Shown piece after piece: positions 1-7,864 of a stretch of 25,558 nucleotides of DNA (position 1 is the first letter of the stretch; each line of letters opens with the position of its first letter). The stretch comes from UMGS1002 sp964463325. GTDB lineage: Bacteria > Bacillota > Clostridia > Oscillospirales > CAG-272. The notes beneath the pieces are model-generated. The model saw only the letters and a program-made list of their open reading frames with translations, had not been told where the DNA came from and ran no database searches. The stretch is taken from positions 1 to 25,558 of the forward strand of contig CAYXBY010000022.1 in assembly GCA_964463325.1 (NCBI GenBank). Reading direction: 5' to 3'. Position numbers and translations under genes: made by a program.

Positions 1-7
1 AAATGAG

Positions 8-41
8 AATTGCCGTGAGCTGATGCCCACGGCAATTTTTT
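8..41 (+). terminator. Rho-independent terminator of an upstream gene outside the window
   Basis: A 10-bp perfect stem (8-17 with 28-37) around a 10-base loop is followed by a run of six T (36-41). A second inverted repeat, AATGAGAATTG (2-12) with CAATTCTCATT (45-55), wraps around it and competes for part of the 5' arm. The T-tail lies on the plus strand, so it most likely ends a plus-strand transcript entering from the left. The gene it serves is not in the window. Confidence 0.7.
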
Positions 42-55
42 GTTCAATTCTCATT

Positions 56-297
56 GGCGGCATGATAAACGCCGGTCGGGACGTACTAAGCAGAAGTGGG
101 GGGCTCCGACACTCGGCGTGTTCTTTCTGTTTGAACGCGCAAAGCGCGTTCAAACGTACTCTTCTCTGTCACGAGACAGAAAGAGTCAAACCATCGATTA
201 CAGCTAACAATCGGTCAAGCCAGCCCGAGGCTGCAAGCCTCACCACCAGCCCCGAGGCTGCAAGCCTCACGAGCGCCGAAGTATGCAATACTTCACC
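56..297. other. Gene-free region holding short hairpin repeats
   Basis: I see no credible gene here; the open frames lack family motifs and run across palindromes. The region holds a 12-bp palindrome with an AAA loop (129-155), nested inside TCTTTCTGT (122-130) and ACAGAAAGA (176-184). It also holds two copies of a 6-bp hairpin with a GCA loop (228-242 and 255-269) and a related 7-bp hairpin with the same loop (279-295). The last lies directly after the rlmH stop codon and could help stabilise or end that transcript, but it has no T-tail on that strand. Confidence 0.6.
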
Positions 298-777
298 CTA
301 CTTGTGATATTTTGTTCCCCTTTGGATATTAAACGCGCGGTATACGGCCTCGAGCAGTATCACCCGCATCAGCTGATGTGGGAAGGTCAGACGCGAAAAG
401 GACAGCCGCAGCTCGCAGGTGCGTTTGACGGCGTCGTCCAGCCCATACGACCCGCCGATGATAAAGCACAGGCAGCCCGCGCGGGCGGACGCCGCACCGA
501 TATACTCGGCCAGCTCGGGTGACGACAGCTGGCGTCCCTCGACGCACAGTGCAACCTTGATCGCCCGCGCGGGGCAGGCTGCCAATATTCGCTTGCCCTC
601 GTCGGCCAGTGCGGCGGCTATCTCGCCCGACGACGGTGCATCGGGCAGACGCGCCTCGCGCAGCTCGACCACCTCGGGTGAGCAAAAGGCCGACAGTCTT
701 TTGATATATTCGGCTGCCGCCTCGCGCAGATAGCTTTCCTTGAGGCTGCCGACAACAATAATTTTTACATTTAGCAT
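298..777 (-). CDS. rlmH: 23S rRNA (pseudouridine-1915-N3)-methyltransferase RlmH
   Basis: RlmH is a SPOUT-class methyltransferase that uses S-adenosylmethionine to methylate pseudouridine 1915 in helix 69 of 23S rRNA in the assembled ribosome. I take the ATG at 777, giving 159 aa, exactly the family length; an upstream in-frame ATG would add nine residues overlapping the preceding gene. Visible hallmarks are the SAM-binding glycine loop IIGGSYG (residues 106-112), the C-terminal trefoil-knot segment HQLMRVILLEAVYRAF (134-149) and the ending YHK. It begins two bases after the stop of the walJ-like gene, so the two are probably cotranscribed, an arrangement known near walRK in other Firmicutes. 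The last codons correspond to the site SCCmec elements use in staphylococci, but no such element is present. Confidence 0.95.
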   Translation of the reverse strand: MLNVKIIVVGSLKESYLREAAAEYIKRLSAFCSPEVVELREARLPDAPSSGEIAAALADEGKRILAACPARAIKVALCVEGRQLSSPELAEYIGAASARAGCLCFIIGGSYGLDDAVKRTCELRLSFSRLTFPHQLMRVILLEAVYRAFNIQRGTKYHK

Positions 778-779
778 AA

Positions 780-1556
780 TTACACCAGCACTACTGCCTC
801 GCACGGGTCGGCGATCTTGATATCGACTGTCTCCTGCGGCACCGCCTCGCGCACCGCTGACAGCGCCACTGCGGGGTGGTTATTATCGCGGCTGAGGTGC
901 GCCAGCAGAATGTGTTGCGTTCCGCGCGCGACCAGCCGCGCAGCCAGTGCGGCGCAGTCCTCGTTTGACAGATGCCCCTGCCGCGAGCGTATGCGCAGCT
1001 TGAGCTGGTAAGGATAGTGACCGGTCATGAGCATATTTGGGTCGTGGTTGCACTCCAGCACCACCGCCTCGCAGCCTGACAGCCCCGTCTCCATGCCCTC
1101 GGTGACGTAGCCGGTATCGGTTGCCAGCCCAAGGCAATGGGTTCCGCCCTCGTCCTCAAACTCAAAGCGGTAGCCGACCGCGCAGGCGCTGTCATGTGAT
1201 GTCGTAAACGATGACACCGTCAGCCCTGCCACCTGCACGCTGTAGAGCGGTGGGTGTGTTACGGCCGCCTGACGCAGATAAACGCCCGCCGGCATGCCGC
1301 CGAGTGACGCCTCTGTTATGTGCACAGGTATGCTATATCGTTTTGACAGCTGCTCGAGCGCACCGACATGGTCAGTGTGCTCATGCGTGATGAAAATTGC
1401 ATCGATCTCACCGATCCCGTGACCCTGCGCCTCAAGCGCCGCGCACAGCGTGCGACAGCTCTTGCCCGCATCGACCAGCACCTTGGCACCGCCGGCCTGT
1501 ATCAGCACGCAGTTGCCGCCCGAGCCGGAATACAGTGAGCATATGTGATAAGACAT
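780..1556 (-). CDS. walJ: WalJ/YycJ-type metallo-beta-lactamase-fold hydrolase
   Basis: This is a cytoplasmic metallo-beta-lactamase-fold protein of 258 aa, the usual size for YycJ/WalJ, a family linked to DNA exonuclease activity and cell-wall/DNA-replication coordination. The metal-binding motif HEHTDH is at residues 58-63, and further histidines lie in CNHDPN and in the C-terminal AHLSRDNNHP. The N-terminus MSYHICSLYSGSGGNC is typical of the family. I chose the ATG at 1556 because a GGAG motif lies eight bases upstream; an in-frame ATG 69 bases further upstream would translate repeat DNA. rlmH follows two bases downstream. The walR/walK genes usually nearby are absent, and the region upstream is a repeat block with no recognisable promoter. 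The exact substrate cannot be read from sequence. Confidence 0.88.
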   Translation of the reverse strand: MSYHICSLYSGSGGNCVLIQAGGAKVLVDAGKSCRTLCAALEAQGHGIGEIDAIFITHEHTDHVGALEQLSKRYSIPVHITEASLGGMPAGVYLRQAAVTHPPLYSVQVAGLTVSSFTTSHDSACAVGYRFEFEDEGGTHCLGLATDTGYVTEGMETGLSGCEAVVLECNHDPNMLMTGHYPYQLKLRIRSRQGHLSNEDCAALAARLVARGTQHILLAHLSRDNNHPAVALSAVREAVPQETVDIKIADPCEAVVLV

Positions 1557-1858
1557 ATTATTCTCCGGATTGTTATTTTTTCGGGGGGAACTTTTCGAGA
1601 AAAGTTCCCCCCGAACCCCCTTCAAAAGCTTTCAAACATTTATGTTGGGTCGGGTGAGGCGCACCGGCGGACAGAAAGTGCCCCGGCGCGGCTATGTGGG
1701 GCCCCTCCCCCACAATGGAATTCAGAAAGAGAGCCTCGGAGGGCGCTTTCTGAAGAAAGCTCTCCCGAACCCCATTCAAAAGCTTTCAAACATTTATGTT
1801 GGGTCGGGTGAGGCGCACCGGCGGACAGAAAGTGCTCCGGCGCGGCTATGGAATTTAG
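1557..1858. repeat. Repeat block with an 87-bp tandem-spaced direct duplication
   Basis: This gene-free stretch contains two 87-bp direct copies, 1610-1696 and 1764-1850, differing at two positions by eye. Each copy begins CCCGAACCCC, continues through a TTCAAAAGCTTTCAAACAT tail and ends GGCGCGGCTATG. Each is preceded by a hairpin: a 14-bp stem at 1583-1612, and a shorter one (GCTTTC/GAAAGC) at 1745-1760. A third palindrome at 1695-1714 (TGTGGGG with CCCCACA) lies between them. The hairpin-plus-tail order is the same as in the other repeat blocks of the window. Short open frames here are translations of the repeat and I do not regard them as genes. Confidence 0.85.
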
Positions 1859-2287
1859 TTACCTAAAAAGCCCCGCGAAGTAGTCAAAAACATACAGCTC
1901 AAGCAGGTCAAAAGCAAAGGTGAGTATGAGCGGTATGAGCAGTGTCAGCATCCATTTGGAACGTCGTGCTCGCCGTTCGCCGTCAGCGATGAATTCGCAT
2001 TTTTGCTCGGCGCTCATGGTATCCGGCAGCATCTCGGCTGTGATGCCGCGCCGCGAAAAGCCGCGGTTATAGATCGTATAGCCGACGGCCAGCCCGGCTG
2101 TGGCAATGAGATACACCCACATCACCACCGGGAACCATTCAAAGCCGATGGCGATGCGGTATATCGCGAATATCAACACTGTATTGCCGACCAGCGTCAG
2201 CAGCAGCCGCCAGTTGAACGGCTTTTTGCCGGGGACGACCGTCTCGGCGGGTGGCGTTGTCGGTCTGTTATGCTTTTTGTGCTTCAC
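1859..2287 (-). CDS. Small membrane protein of unknown function, GTG start
   Basis: This is a 142-aa integral membrane protein with a basic, proline-rich cytoplasmic N-terminus (about residues 1-26). It has two closely spaced hydrophobic segments (about 28-48 and 51-71), a charged middle loop containing a basic ERRARRSK stretch, and a third hydrophobic segment near 113-135. I recognise no family. The GTG at 2287 is preferred because GAGGAT stands at good spacing and overlaps the TGA stop of the upstream gene, leaving only 10 bases between stop and start. It is therefore almost certainly translated from the same mRNA as the glycerol-1-phosphate dehydrogenase. A role in membrane lipid or envelope physiology would fit, but that is inference from position alone. 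Confidence 0.75.
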   Translation of the reverse strand: MKHKKHNRPTTPPAETVVPGKKPFNWRLLLTLVGNTVLIFAIYRIAIGFEWFPVVMWVYLIATAGLAVGYTIYNRGFSRRGITAEMLPDTMSAEQKCEFIADGERRARRSKWMLTLLIPLILTFAFDLLELYVFDYFAGLFR

Positions 2288-2297
2288 GTTGGTATCC

Positions 2298-3578
2298 TCA
2301 GTTGAGGTAGTCCATGATATCTATGCCGAGCATGGGCATAAGACGTGTCAGGATTATTCTGTGGCGCATATAGCTGTGGTAGCGCAGACCCTTCTCGAGC
2401 AGCTCGGGTGAGACGTGCACGTCCTCGGGCTCGGTGACGGCGCCGGCAGCGCGCATCATGGCCATCAGCTGCTCATCGGTGGGCAGCGTATCGAGGATTA
2501 TGCGGCGGATCTCCGGCCAGCTCGTGCGCAGGCGCTCGAGATCCAGCCCCTCGGTGATGGTGGGACTGTTGAGCTTCATGAGCTCGGGAATCTGCTCGGG
2601 CGAGAACTGTGCCTGGATATGCTCCCAGTCGGGGTTATCGGCGACGGGGTGTATTTCGGTCACGCGCTCGGCAATATTGCGGTAGATGCGGTTGATGAGT
2701 ACGGTTGCCACGCCGACCTTTTTGCCGTGGAACTCCGGCCAGATGCCGCGTGCCAGCTTATAGCACTCCCAGTAGTGTGACACGACGTGCTCGGCGCCCG
2801 ACGCGGGGCGGGAGGACATAGCCAGCTTCATGCCAAAGCCGGAGAGCACAAGACCCTCCATAATGCTGCCTGCGGCGTCCTCATCCTCAAGCGTCACCTT
2901 GTCCGCCAGCGCGACGACCTTATTGACGCCCTCCATAGTGATATTTGCGACGGCGGGGCAGTAATACTCATCGGTCAGCACGTGCGAGATGCGCCAGTCG
3001 ACTATGCCTATATATTTTGCGACCATGTCGCCAAAGCCGGCGGCCTTGAGCTCAACGGGTGCCTTGGCCAGTATCTTGGTATCGGCGATGATTATCTCGG
3101 GCTGCTCAGCCTTCCAGGAATTTTTGAAGTTGTTGGTTATGATGGGGGCGGTGTCGGAGGCAAAGCCGTCCATCGAGGGTGCAGTGGCGAATATGCAGAA
3201 GCGCTTGCCCATGCCGTAGGCGGTGACGCGGCAGATGTCGTTGAGCGAGCCGGTGCCGACTGAGATGATGCCGTCAATGTCGCTGCACAGTGCCTTCAGC
3301 TCGTTGACCTGCTCCTCCTTGGCGTACATCATGTTTTTGTATATCAGCTTTTTGGTCTCGAAGCCGGCGGCATCGAGCGATTCAAGCAGGCCGGACGAAA
3401 CGCCGAGTGTGTTCTCGTCAGCGACCAGCAGCAGGCGCCGCGGGAAATCGGCATCTGCCAGTATCTGACCGACTCTCGCGGTCACGCCGCTCTCTATCTC
3501 AACCACGCGGGTAGCGATGGAGTGCTTTTTGCCACAGGGGCAATTTTCAAGCTGCTTAAGCATTTTTTGAAGATCCAT
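2298..3578 (-). CDS. egsA: sn-glycerol-1-phosphate dehydrogenase (AraM/EgsA type)
   Basis: This 426-aa protein belongs to the iron/nickel-containing alcohol-dehydrogenase superfamily, AraM/EgsA branch, which reduces dihydroxyacetone phosphate to sn-glycerol-1-phosphate using NAD(P)H in the cytoplasm. The dinucleotide-binding motif GTGSLNDICR is at residues 108-117 and the substrate-pocket motif ATAPSMDGFASDTAPI at 131-146. The expected metal ligands are D184 (in AAGFGDMVAKY), H264 (AEHVVSHYWE) and H284 (EFHGKKVGVAT). In Bacillus the family supplies glycerol-1-phosphate for heptaprenylglyceryl phosphate, an archaeal-type lipid; no partner PcrB synthase is visible here. The ATG at 3578 is preceded by GAGGT and lies about 27 bases from a consensus promoter. 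The small membrane-protein gene follows 10 bases downstream. Confidence 0.87.
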   Translation of the reverse strand: MDLQKMLKQLENCPCGKKHSIATRVVEIESGVTARVGQILADADFPRRLLLVADENTLGVSSGLLESLDAAGFETKKLIYKNMMYAKEEQVNELKALCSDIDGIISVGTGSLNDICRVTAYGMGKRFCIFATAPSMDGFASDTAPIITNNFKNSWKAEQPEIIIADTKILAKAPVELKAAGFGDMVAKYIGIVDWRISHVLTDEYYCPAVANITMEGVNKVVALADKVTLEDEDAAGSIMEGLVLSGFGMKLAMSSRPASGAEHVVSHYWECYKLARGIWPEFHGKKVGVATVLINRIYRNIAERVTEIHPVADNPDWEHIQAQFSPEQIPELMKLNSPTITEGLDLERLRTSWPEIRRIILDTLPTDEQLMAMMRAAGAVTEPEDVHVSPELLEKGLRYHSYMRHRIILTRLMPMLGIDIMDYLN

Positions 3579-3611
3579 GGTATTTACCTCAGCAAAAAAA
3601 TTTTCAACGTA

Positions 3612-3640
3612 ATTATACTATTTTTCGCGCTACTTGTCAA
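3612..3640 (-). promoter_or_regulatory. Sigma-A-type promoter for egsA
   Basis: On the minus strand, TTGACA (3640-3635) and TATAAT (3617-3612) are both perfect consensus and 17 bp apart. Transcription should begin near 3605, leaving a leader of under 30 bases before the egsA start. It stands back to back with the promoter at 3649-3677; the two -35 boxes are only eight bases apart. Confidence 0.85.
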
Positions 3641-3648
3641 GTCAGCTA

Positions 3649-3677
3649 TTGACAGCAGAACGACTAAGTTATATAAT
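3649..3677 (+). promoter_or_regulatory. Sigma-A-type promoter for the DUF1934-thiN operon
   Basis: TTGACA (3649-3654) and TATAAT (3672-3677) are perfect consensus with a 17-bp spacer. The expected start of transcription is near 3684, about 30 bases before the GTG start at 3714. The AGAAGG ribosome binding site lies at 3699-3704. Confidence 0.88.
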
Positions 3678-3713
3678 ATGGTAGCAAACTAACTATTCAG
3701 AAGGTACAATACA

Positions 3714-4313
3714 GTGATAAAAAACATTCAACTTGAAATAACCTCGCGCCGTTACGAGGCCGACACGGCCGCCATGCTCGCCCCGCTGGTTGAGGACGCG
3801 AAGCCTGAGGTGTTGCAGGTGGCGGTCGAGGCCGTCATGGAGGTGACCGACAAAGCGGTGCACATAACCTATGATGAGGACGAAAGCACCGGCCTCACAG
3901 GCACCACGCATCTTATGTTCAATCCCAACGAGCTCGACGTTTTTACCATGTACCGCGATGGCCTGGGCGGAACCACCATGGTATTTGTCCCCGGCATGCG
4001 GCACGTATGCAAATATACCACCATCTTCAAGCCGCTTGAGATGACGCTGATGACGCGAACGCTCAAGAACCATCTGCTTGACGAGGGCTGGCTGGAGCTG
4101 GACTACGTTATGGAGCTGGCGCGGACGTCGCACTCGCGGACGTTCCTGCGGCTGGATATTTCCGAATCCGTATGGGTCGAGCGTGAGACGGAATCCGGCA
4201 TGGTCATGGAGGCCAACCCGCCGACAGCGGAGGAGCTGGAGCTTGACAAAATGATATCCGATCTTATTGAGATCATTGAGAGCAAGGGCAAGAAGGGATT
4301 GGGCGGAAAATGA
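3714..4313 (+). CDS. DUF1934-like calycin-fold protein, GTG start
   Basis: This 199-aa cytoplasmic protein resembles DUF1934 (YwiB-like) proteins, which have a calycin-like beta-barrel fold and no established function. Recognisable features are the ITYDEDESTGLTGTTHLMF strand pair (about residues 50-68), the FVPGMRHVCKYTTIFKPLE segment (about 91-109) and the LDEGWLELDYVMEL strand (about 122-135). The C-terminal 40 residues are acidic and look non-domain. The GTG at 3714 follows an AGAAGG ribosome binding site and a consensus promoter. The stop codon overlaps the thiN start by four bases (ATGA), so the two proteins are translationally coupled. Coupling to a thiamine pyrophosphokinase hints at a shared metabolite, but no function should be asserted. 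Confidence 0.72.
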   Translation: MIKNIQLEITSRRYEADTAAMLAPLVEDAKPEVLQVAVEAVMEVTDKAVHITYDEDESTGLTGTTHLMFNPNELDVFTMYRDGLGGTTMVFVPGMRHVCKYTTIFKPLEMTLMTRTLKNHLLDEGWLELDYVMELARTSHSRTFLRLDISESVWVERETESGMVMEANPPTAEELELDKMISDLIEIIESKGKKGLGGK

Positions 4314-4936
4314 GAGCGTTTATTTACCTTGGCGGCGGCATACTGCCAGAAAACATCACCGAGCACCCCCGCGCTGACGATCTGTCCATTGCGGCCGACT
4401 CGGGCCTGCGGGGAGCGCTGCAGCTGGGGGAGCGGGTGGACATCGTCCTTGGCGACCTCGATTCGATCGGTGACACGCCGCTGCCGCGCGACGCCGAGCG
4501 GCTGACCTTCCCGCCCGAGAAGGATCTGACCGATGCGCAGCTGGCAGTTGAGGCGGCAGTGACGCGCGGCGCCGACGAGCTGGTGCTGGTCGGAGGGCTG
4601 GACGGGCGGCTGGATCACACGCTGTCAGTGCTGGGCATACTGCGTGACGCGCACCGCCGTGGCATACACGCCGTAGCGCTGAACGGCTACAATCGGGTGC
4701 GTTATCTCGTCTCGACCAGCACGCTGCTGCCGCGCAGCGGCTACAAATACCTCTCGCTCCTTGCCGATAGCGACCGCGTGCGCGGGGTGTCGGTCGAGGG
4801 CTGCAAATACCCCCTCAAAAATGCTACGCTGACCCCGCAGCTGCAATTCGCCGTGTCCAATGAGATAGTGGAAAACTGCGCGCTGGTGTCGGTGCGGCGC
4901 GGGGCGCTGTTTATTGTCGAATCTCGCGATGCCTGA
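4310..4936 (+). CDS. thiN: Thiamine pyrophosphokinase
   Basis: This enzyme transfers a pyrophosphate from ATP to thiamine, giving thiamine pyrophosphate directly, the salvage route used by Firmicutes. The 208-aa length is normal for the family. Family motifs are all present in order: AADSG (28-32), GDLDS (48-52), FPPEKDLTDAQLA (67-79) with the catalytic KDLTD, and GGLDGRLDHTL (95-105), which lies at the thiamine site. The C-terminal half (from about 110) matches the beta-sandwich thiamine-binding domain in length. Translation starts inside the stop codon of the DUF1934 gene (ATGA overlap), implying reinitiation. A strong terminator follows 38 bases after the stop. No thiamine-binding riboswitch is visible upstream of the operon. 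Confidence 0.93.
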   Translation: MRAFIYLGGGILPENITEHPRADDLSIAADSGLRGALQLGERVDIVLGDLDSIGDTPLPRDAERLTFPPEKDLTDAQLAVEAAVTRGADELVLVGGLDGRLDHTLSVLGILRDAHRRGIHAVALNGYNRVRYLVSTSTLLPRSGYKYLSLLADSDRVRGVSVEGCKYPLKNATLTPQLQFAVSNEIVENCALVSVRRGALFIVESRDA

Positions 4937-4973
4937 CCCACTCTCGGGCAGGAGATTTGCAGTATTTACGGCT

Positions 4974-5012
4974 AAAAATCGGCTCCGGCCAGGCTCGCCG
5001 GGGTCGATTTTT
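4974..5012 (+). terminator. Rho-independent terminator after thiN
   Basis: A 16-bp stem (4974-4989 with 4997-5012) around a 7-base loop pairs completely if two G-U pairs are allowed. The stem begins with five A and ends with five T, so it can serve as a terminator on either strand. It separates thiN from the peptide-importer operon. Confidence 0.85.
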
Positions 5013-5287
5013 GCTTGATTTTTATCGAAAATGGCCAAAATGTTGATCAATCGGTGAAAAAGAACGAACGAAAGTGAGTTTTTTGTGAAAAAACATTGAC
5101 AAACCCACAGCTTCGTGATACAATGTAGTATATTTATATATCATTTTTCCGTGAAATGGTTTTTGTTTGAATGGTGACCGGTGAGAGAATGCCGTTATTC
5201 TCCGTCCTCGATTTTTCGTGGGTGTGCACCGCAGGACAGGCTTTTTGCGGACGGTGGTACATTAAAAATCTTTTTGGAGGCAATATT
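5013..5287 (+). promoter_or_regulatory. Promoter and 160-nt leader of the peptide-importer operon
   Basis: TTGACA (5096-5101) and TACAAT (5119-5124), 17 bp apart, form a near-perfect promoter. Transcription would begin near 5131, giving a leader of about 155 bases before the ATG at 5288. The leader contains one visible hairpin in which CACCGCA (5227-5233) can pair with a downstream TGCGG...CGGTG segment ending near 5258. A GGAGG at 5276-5280 sits seven bases before the start codon. I could not match the leader to a known riboswitch. An in-frame ATG at 5171 would extend the protein through this leader, without a ribosome binding site and without a plausible signal peptide. Confidence 0.75.
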
Positions 5288-7864
5288 ATGAACAAAAAGC
5301 TAACATCCATGCTCGCTCTGGTGTTGTGCTTGGTTATGGTAGCCGGTCTGTTCGTCGCTTGCAGCGATGATACCCCCGGCCCCGGCGGAGATGATACCAC
5401 TCCCGGTGGTGATTCCGGTGTTACTCCTGCAACCTTTAAGCAGGCTGAATACAACACTACGACCACCACGATGCCCAGCAACTGGAACGAATTCACCTAT
5501 GCTGACAACAACGATACTCAGATTATGAGCTACATCACCTCTTCATTCTTTGAGTATGACTACAAGTTTGAGAACGACAAGAAATTCAATGCTGACGGCT
5601 CTATCAACAAGGACGGCATCGTTCCCGGTGCTTACACTGTTAATTATTCCGCAGCTACCAAGCTTGAGGACGTGACCGCTTCTGTTGACGCTAAGTGGGG
5701 CTACACTGACGCTCAGAAGAAAGAGGGCGGCTACGCTTGGAAGATCACCTTCCGCGACGATCTTAAGTGGGATGACGGCACATCCATCACTGCGGCTGAC
5801 TTCGAGTACTCCATGCAGCAGCTGCTCGATCCTGCGTTCATGAACTTCCGCGCTAATACCTACTATGACACGCTCAAGATCAAGAACTCCCGTGGCTACT
5901 TCTTCCAGAACCAGGAAGGTACCTACGAGACCGTTGAGAGCCAGGGCTTTAAGAGCAACGCCGAGGCTATCGCAGCCGGCAAGACCCTTTATGTCAACCT
6001 CTGGAACATGTGGGGCGCTGAGGGCTACAAGGATGCTCAGGGCAACGAGGCTCCCGAGTGGGCAACCATTACCGATGAGACTGTTTACTCCAGCGCTGAC
6101 GGCTCTGATTCCATCTCCGGTAAGGCTCTGTATGACGGCTATGCAGCTTACACCGAGGTCGGTGCAGGCGCAGGCTACGACGCTGCCATTTACGTTGTGA
6201 ACACCGTTCGTGACGTTAAGTGGGAGGATGTCGGTGTTTACGCTGAGGGCAACGCTCTCGTTGTCTGCCTTGATAAGGCTTACTCCTTCCTGACCGATGA
6301 GGGCGGCCTTTCCGTTTGGTCTGCTTACTATATGTCCAGCCTGCCGCTGGTCAACAAGACCAAGTACGAGGCCTCCAAGATCGCTCCCACTGCCGGCGCG
6401 ACACTCTGGACCTCTAACTACAACTCCTCTCTCGCCACCACTGCAAGCTGGGGTCCCTACAAGCTCGCTGAGTTTGAGGCAGGCTCTCACTACAAGCTCG
6501 TAAAGAACGAGAACTGGTACGGCTGGAACATGGAGCAGTACAAGAACCAGTATAATATTACCGCTATCAACTGCCGTAAGGTTGAGGAGTTCTCCACTAA
6601 GTGGATGGGCTTCCTGAACGGCACCTACGACGATGCTTCTCTCCAGACTGAGAACGTTGGCGAATACCTCGATTCTAAGTACGTTTACTTCACCTCTACC
6701 TCCACAGGTACCTTCGGTATGCAGCTCTACAGTGACCTCAACGGCCTGAAGTCCAGCGGCAACAACAACGGTATCCTGGCTATCCAGGAGTTCAGACATG
6801 CTCTCAACCTCGGCCTCAACAGAAGCGACATCGTTGAGAAGATCTGGCCCGGTAGCTCGGTTCCTTGCTTCGGTCTGCTGAATGTTGCTTACTACTATGA
6901 TATCGAGAACGCTCCTACACTTGAGGATGGCGGTCAGTACCGTAACACCACTCTTGCAAAAGAGGGCATCCTCCGCGCTTACGGCTTCGAGCAGGGCGCT
7001 GACGGTAAGTGGTCCTCCGGTACTCTCACCGGCCTGACCCTTGACGACGCTTACGACTCCCTGACCGGCTACAACCCCACTCTTGCAAAAGAGAAGATGA
7101 AGGAAGCTATCTCCATCCTCACGGCCGATCCCGAGAAGTATGGCTACGATTCCTCCAAGAACATCACGCTCGTTTACGGTTCTTCCGTTGATAACGATAA
7201 GCAGCGCTTCAGAGCTGATTACCTCCAGGGCATCATCGATGGCCTGACCGAGGGCACCGCTCTTGAGGACAAGATCGACGTTAAGTTCGATGCATCCGCA
7301 GGCGCTCAGTGGGCTGAGGCTTTCCGTACCGGTAAGACCCAGATCGGCTTCGGCTACGGCTTCTCCGGCAACGCCTTCAACCCCTTCGATATCGTTGGTG
7401 CATTTGTTGATCCGGACGATGATCTCAACTACCACCAGTATTGGGATACCTCCGCTATCGACATGACTCTCACCATGCCCGCAGGCGACTACGAGGGCGC
7501 TGGCGAGACCATCACCATGAGCATTCAGAACTGGTTCTTCTGCCTCAACGGCCGCGCAACGACCGAGAACCAGCCCAAGAAGTATAACTGGGATGCAGGC
7601 TATGCTCCCACAGAGGCAAGACTTACCATCCTCTCCGCTCTGGAGGAGGTTACCATTAAGGAGAGCCGTTCCGTTATGCTGATCGCTGACGGTGGTGGAT
7701 CCTTCCTCGGCGCTAAGTTCTCTTACTTCTCTGAGGACGAGCACACCTTCATGGGCTTTGGTGGCCTCAGATACATCGAGGTCCAGTACACTGATGAAGA
7801 GTGGAAGGCCTTCGTCGCTGCTAACAACAACGACCTTTCTGCGGAATACAAGAAGTCCGAGTAA
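5288..7864 (+). CDS. oppA: Oligopeptide ABC transporter substrate-binding lipoprotein, enlarged
   Basis: This is the extracellular receptor of the importer encoded downstream. Residues 1-24 form a lipoprotein signal peptide and the lipobox LFVAC places the lipidated cysteine at C25, followed by a Gly/Pro/Asp/Thr-rich linker to about residue 46. The family hallmark FRDDLKWDDGTSITAADFEYSM (about 155-176, quoted as its key residues R, W, D-G, A-D-F) identifies SBP family 5. At 858 aa it is about 300 residues longer than the usual 500-600; extra material is evident around 200-320, between the W-D-G motif and the segment ALVVCLDKAYSF. The start is set by GGAGG and the signal peptide. Codon choice (mostly GCT, AAC, GAG, GGC) is strongly biased, as expected of an abundant protein. 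Substrate is presumably peptide, but specificity cannot be read. Confidence 0.88.
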   Translation: MNKKLTSMLALVLCLVMVAGLFVACSDDTPGPGGDDTTPGGDSGVTPATFKQAEYNTTTTTMPSNWNEFTYADNNDTQIMSYITSSFFEYDYKFENDKKFNADGSINKDGIVPGAYTVNYSAATKLEDVTASVDAKWGYTDAQKKEGGYAWKITFRDDLKWDDGTSITAADFEYSMQQLLDPAFMNFRANTYYDTLKIKNSRGYFFQNQEGTYETVESQGFKSNAEAIAAGKTLYVNLWNMWGAEGYKDAQGNEAPEWATITDETVYSSADGSDSISGKALYDGYAAYTEVGAGAGYDAAIYVVNTVRDVKWEDVGVYAEGNALVVCLDKAYSFLTDEGGLSVWSAYYMSSLPLVNKTKYEASKIAPTAGATLWTSNYNSSLATTASWGPYKLAEFEAGSHYKLVKNENWYGWNMEQYKNQYNITAINCRKVEEFSTKWMGFLNGTYDDASLQTENVGEYLDSKYVYFTSTSTGTFGMQLYSDLNGLKSSGNNNGILAIQEFRHALNLGLNRSDIVEKIWPGSSVPCFGLLNVAYYYDIENAPTLEDGGQYRNTTLAKEGILRAYGFEQGADGKWSSGTLTGLTLDDAYDSLTGYNPTLAKEKMKEAISILTADPEKYGYDSSKNITLVYGSSVDNDKQRFRADYLQGIIDGLTEGTALEDKIDVKFDASAGAQWAEAFRTGKTQIGFGYGFSGNAFNPFDIVGAFVDPDDDLNYHQYWDTSAIDMTLTMPAGDYEGAGETITMSIQNWFFCLNGRATTENQPKKYNWDAGYAPTEARLTILSALEEVTIKESRSVMLIADGGGSFLGAKFSYFSEDEHTFMGFGGLRYIEVQYTDEEWKAFVAANNNDLSAEYKKSE

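Noticed and set aside
298..330. SCCmec-like integration at the 3' end of rlmH
   Set aside because: The rlmH end encodes the usual YHK, but no ccr recombinase or repeated att sequence is seen in the 297 bases beyond it; only short hairpins are present. The window ends too soon to say more.
23..522. Plus-strand open frames over the left edge and the rlmH antisense strand
   Set aside because: They cross a terminator and hairpin repeats or run opposite rlmH, and show no family motif or ribosome binding site.
1545..1866. Short open frames of 86-98 codons across the repeat block
   Set aside because: Each runs over two copies of the 87-bp repeat and gives the same peptide twice. They have no ribosome binding site and vanish when the repeats are recognised as non-coding.
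5200..5270. Possible T-box element (GGTGGTAC at about 5253-5260) in the oppA leader
   Set aside because: The hallmark AGGGTGGNACCGCG box is incomplete, no specifier-loop stem or terminator/antiterminator pair is visible, and the gene is a transporter rather than an aminoacyl-tRNA or amino-acid gene with a recognisable codon specifier.
5543..7744. 733-codon open frame antisense to oppA
   Set aside because: It is the shadow of a highly expressed gene with narrow codon choice, which removes stop codons from the opposite strand. It has no family motif and no ribosome binding site, and its Val/Leu/Gly-rich composition just mirrors the sense codons.
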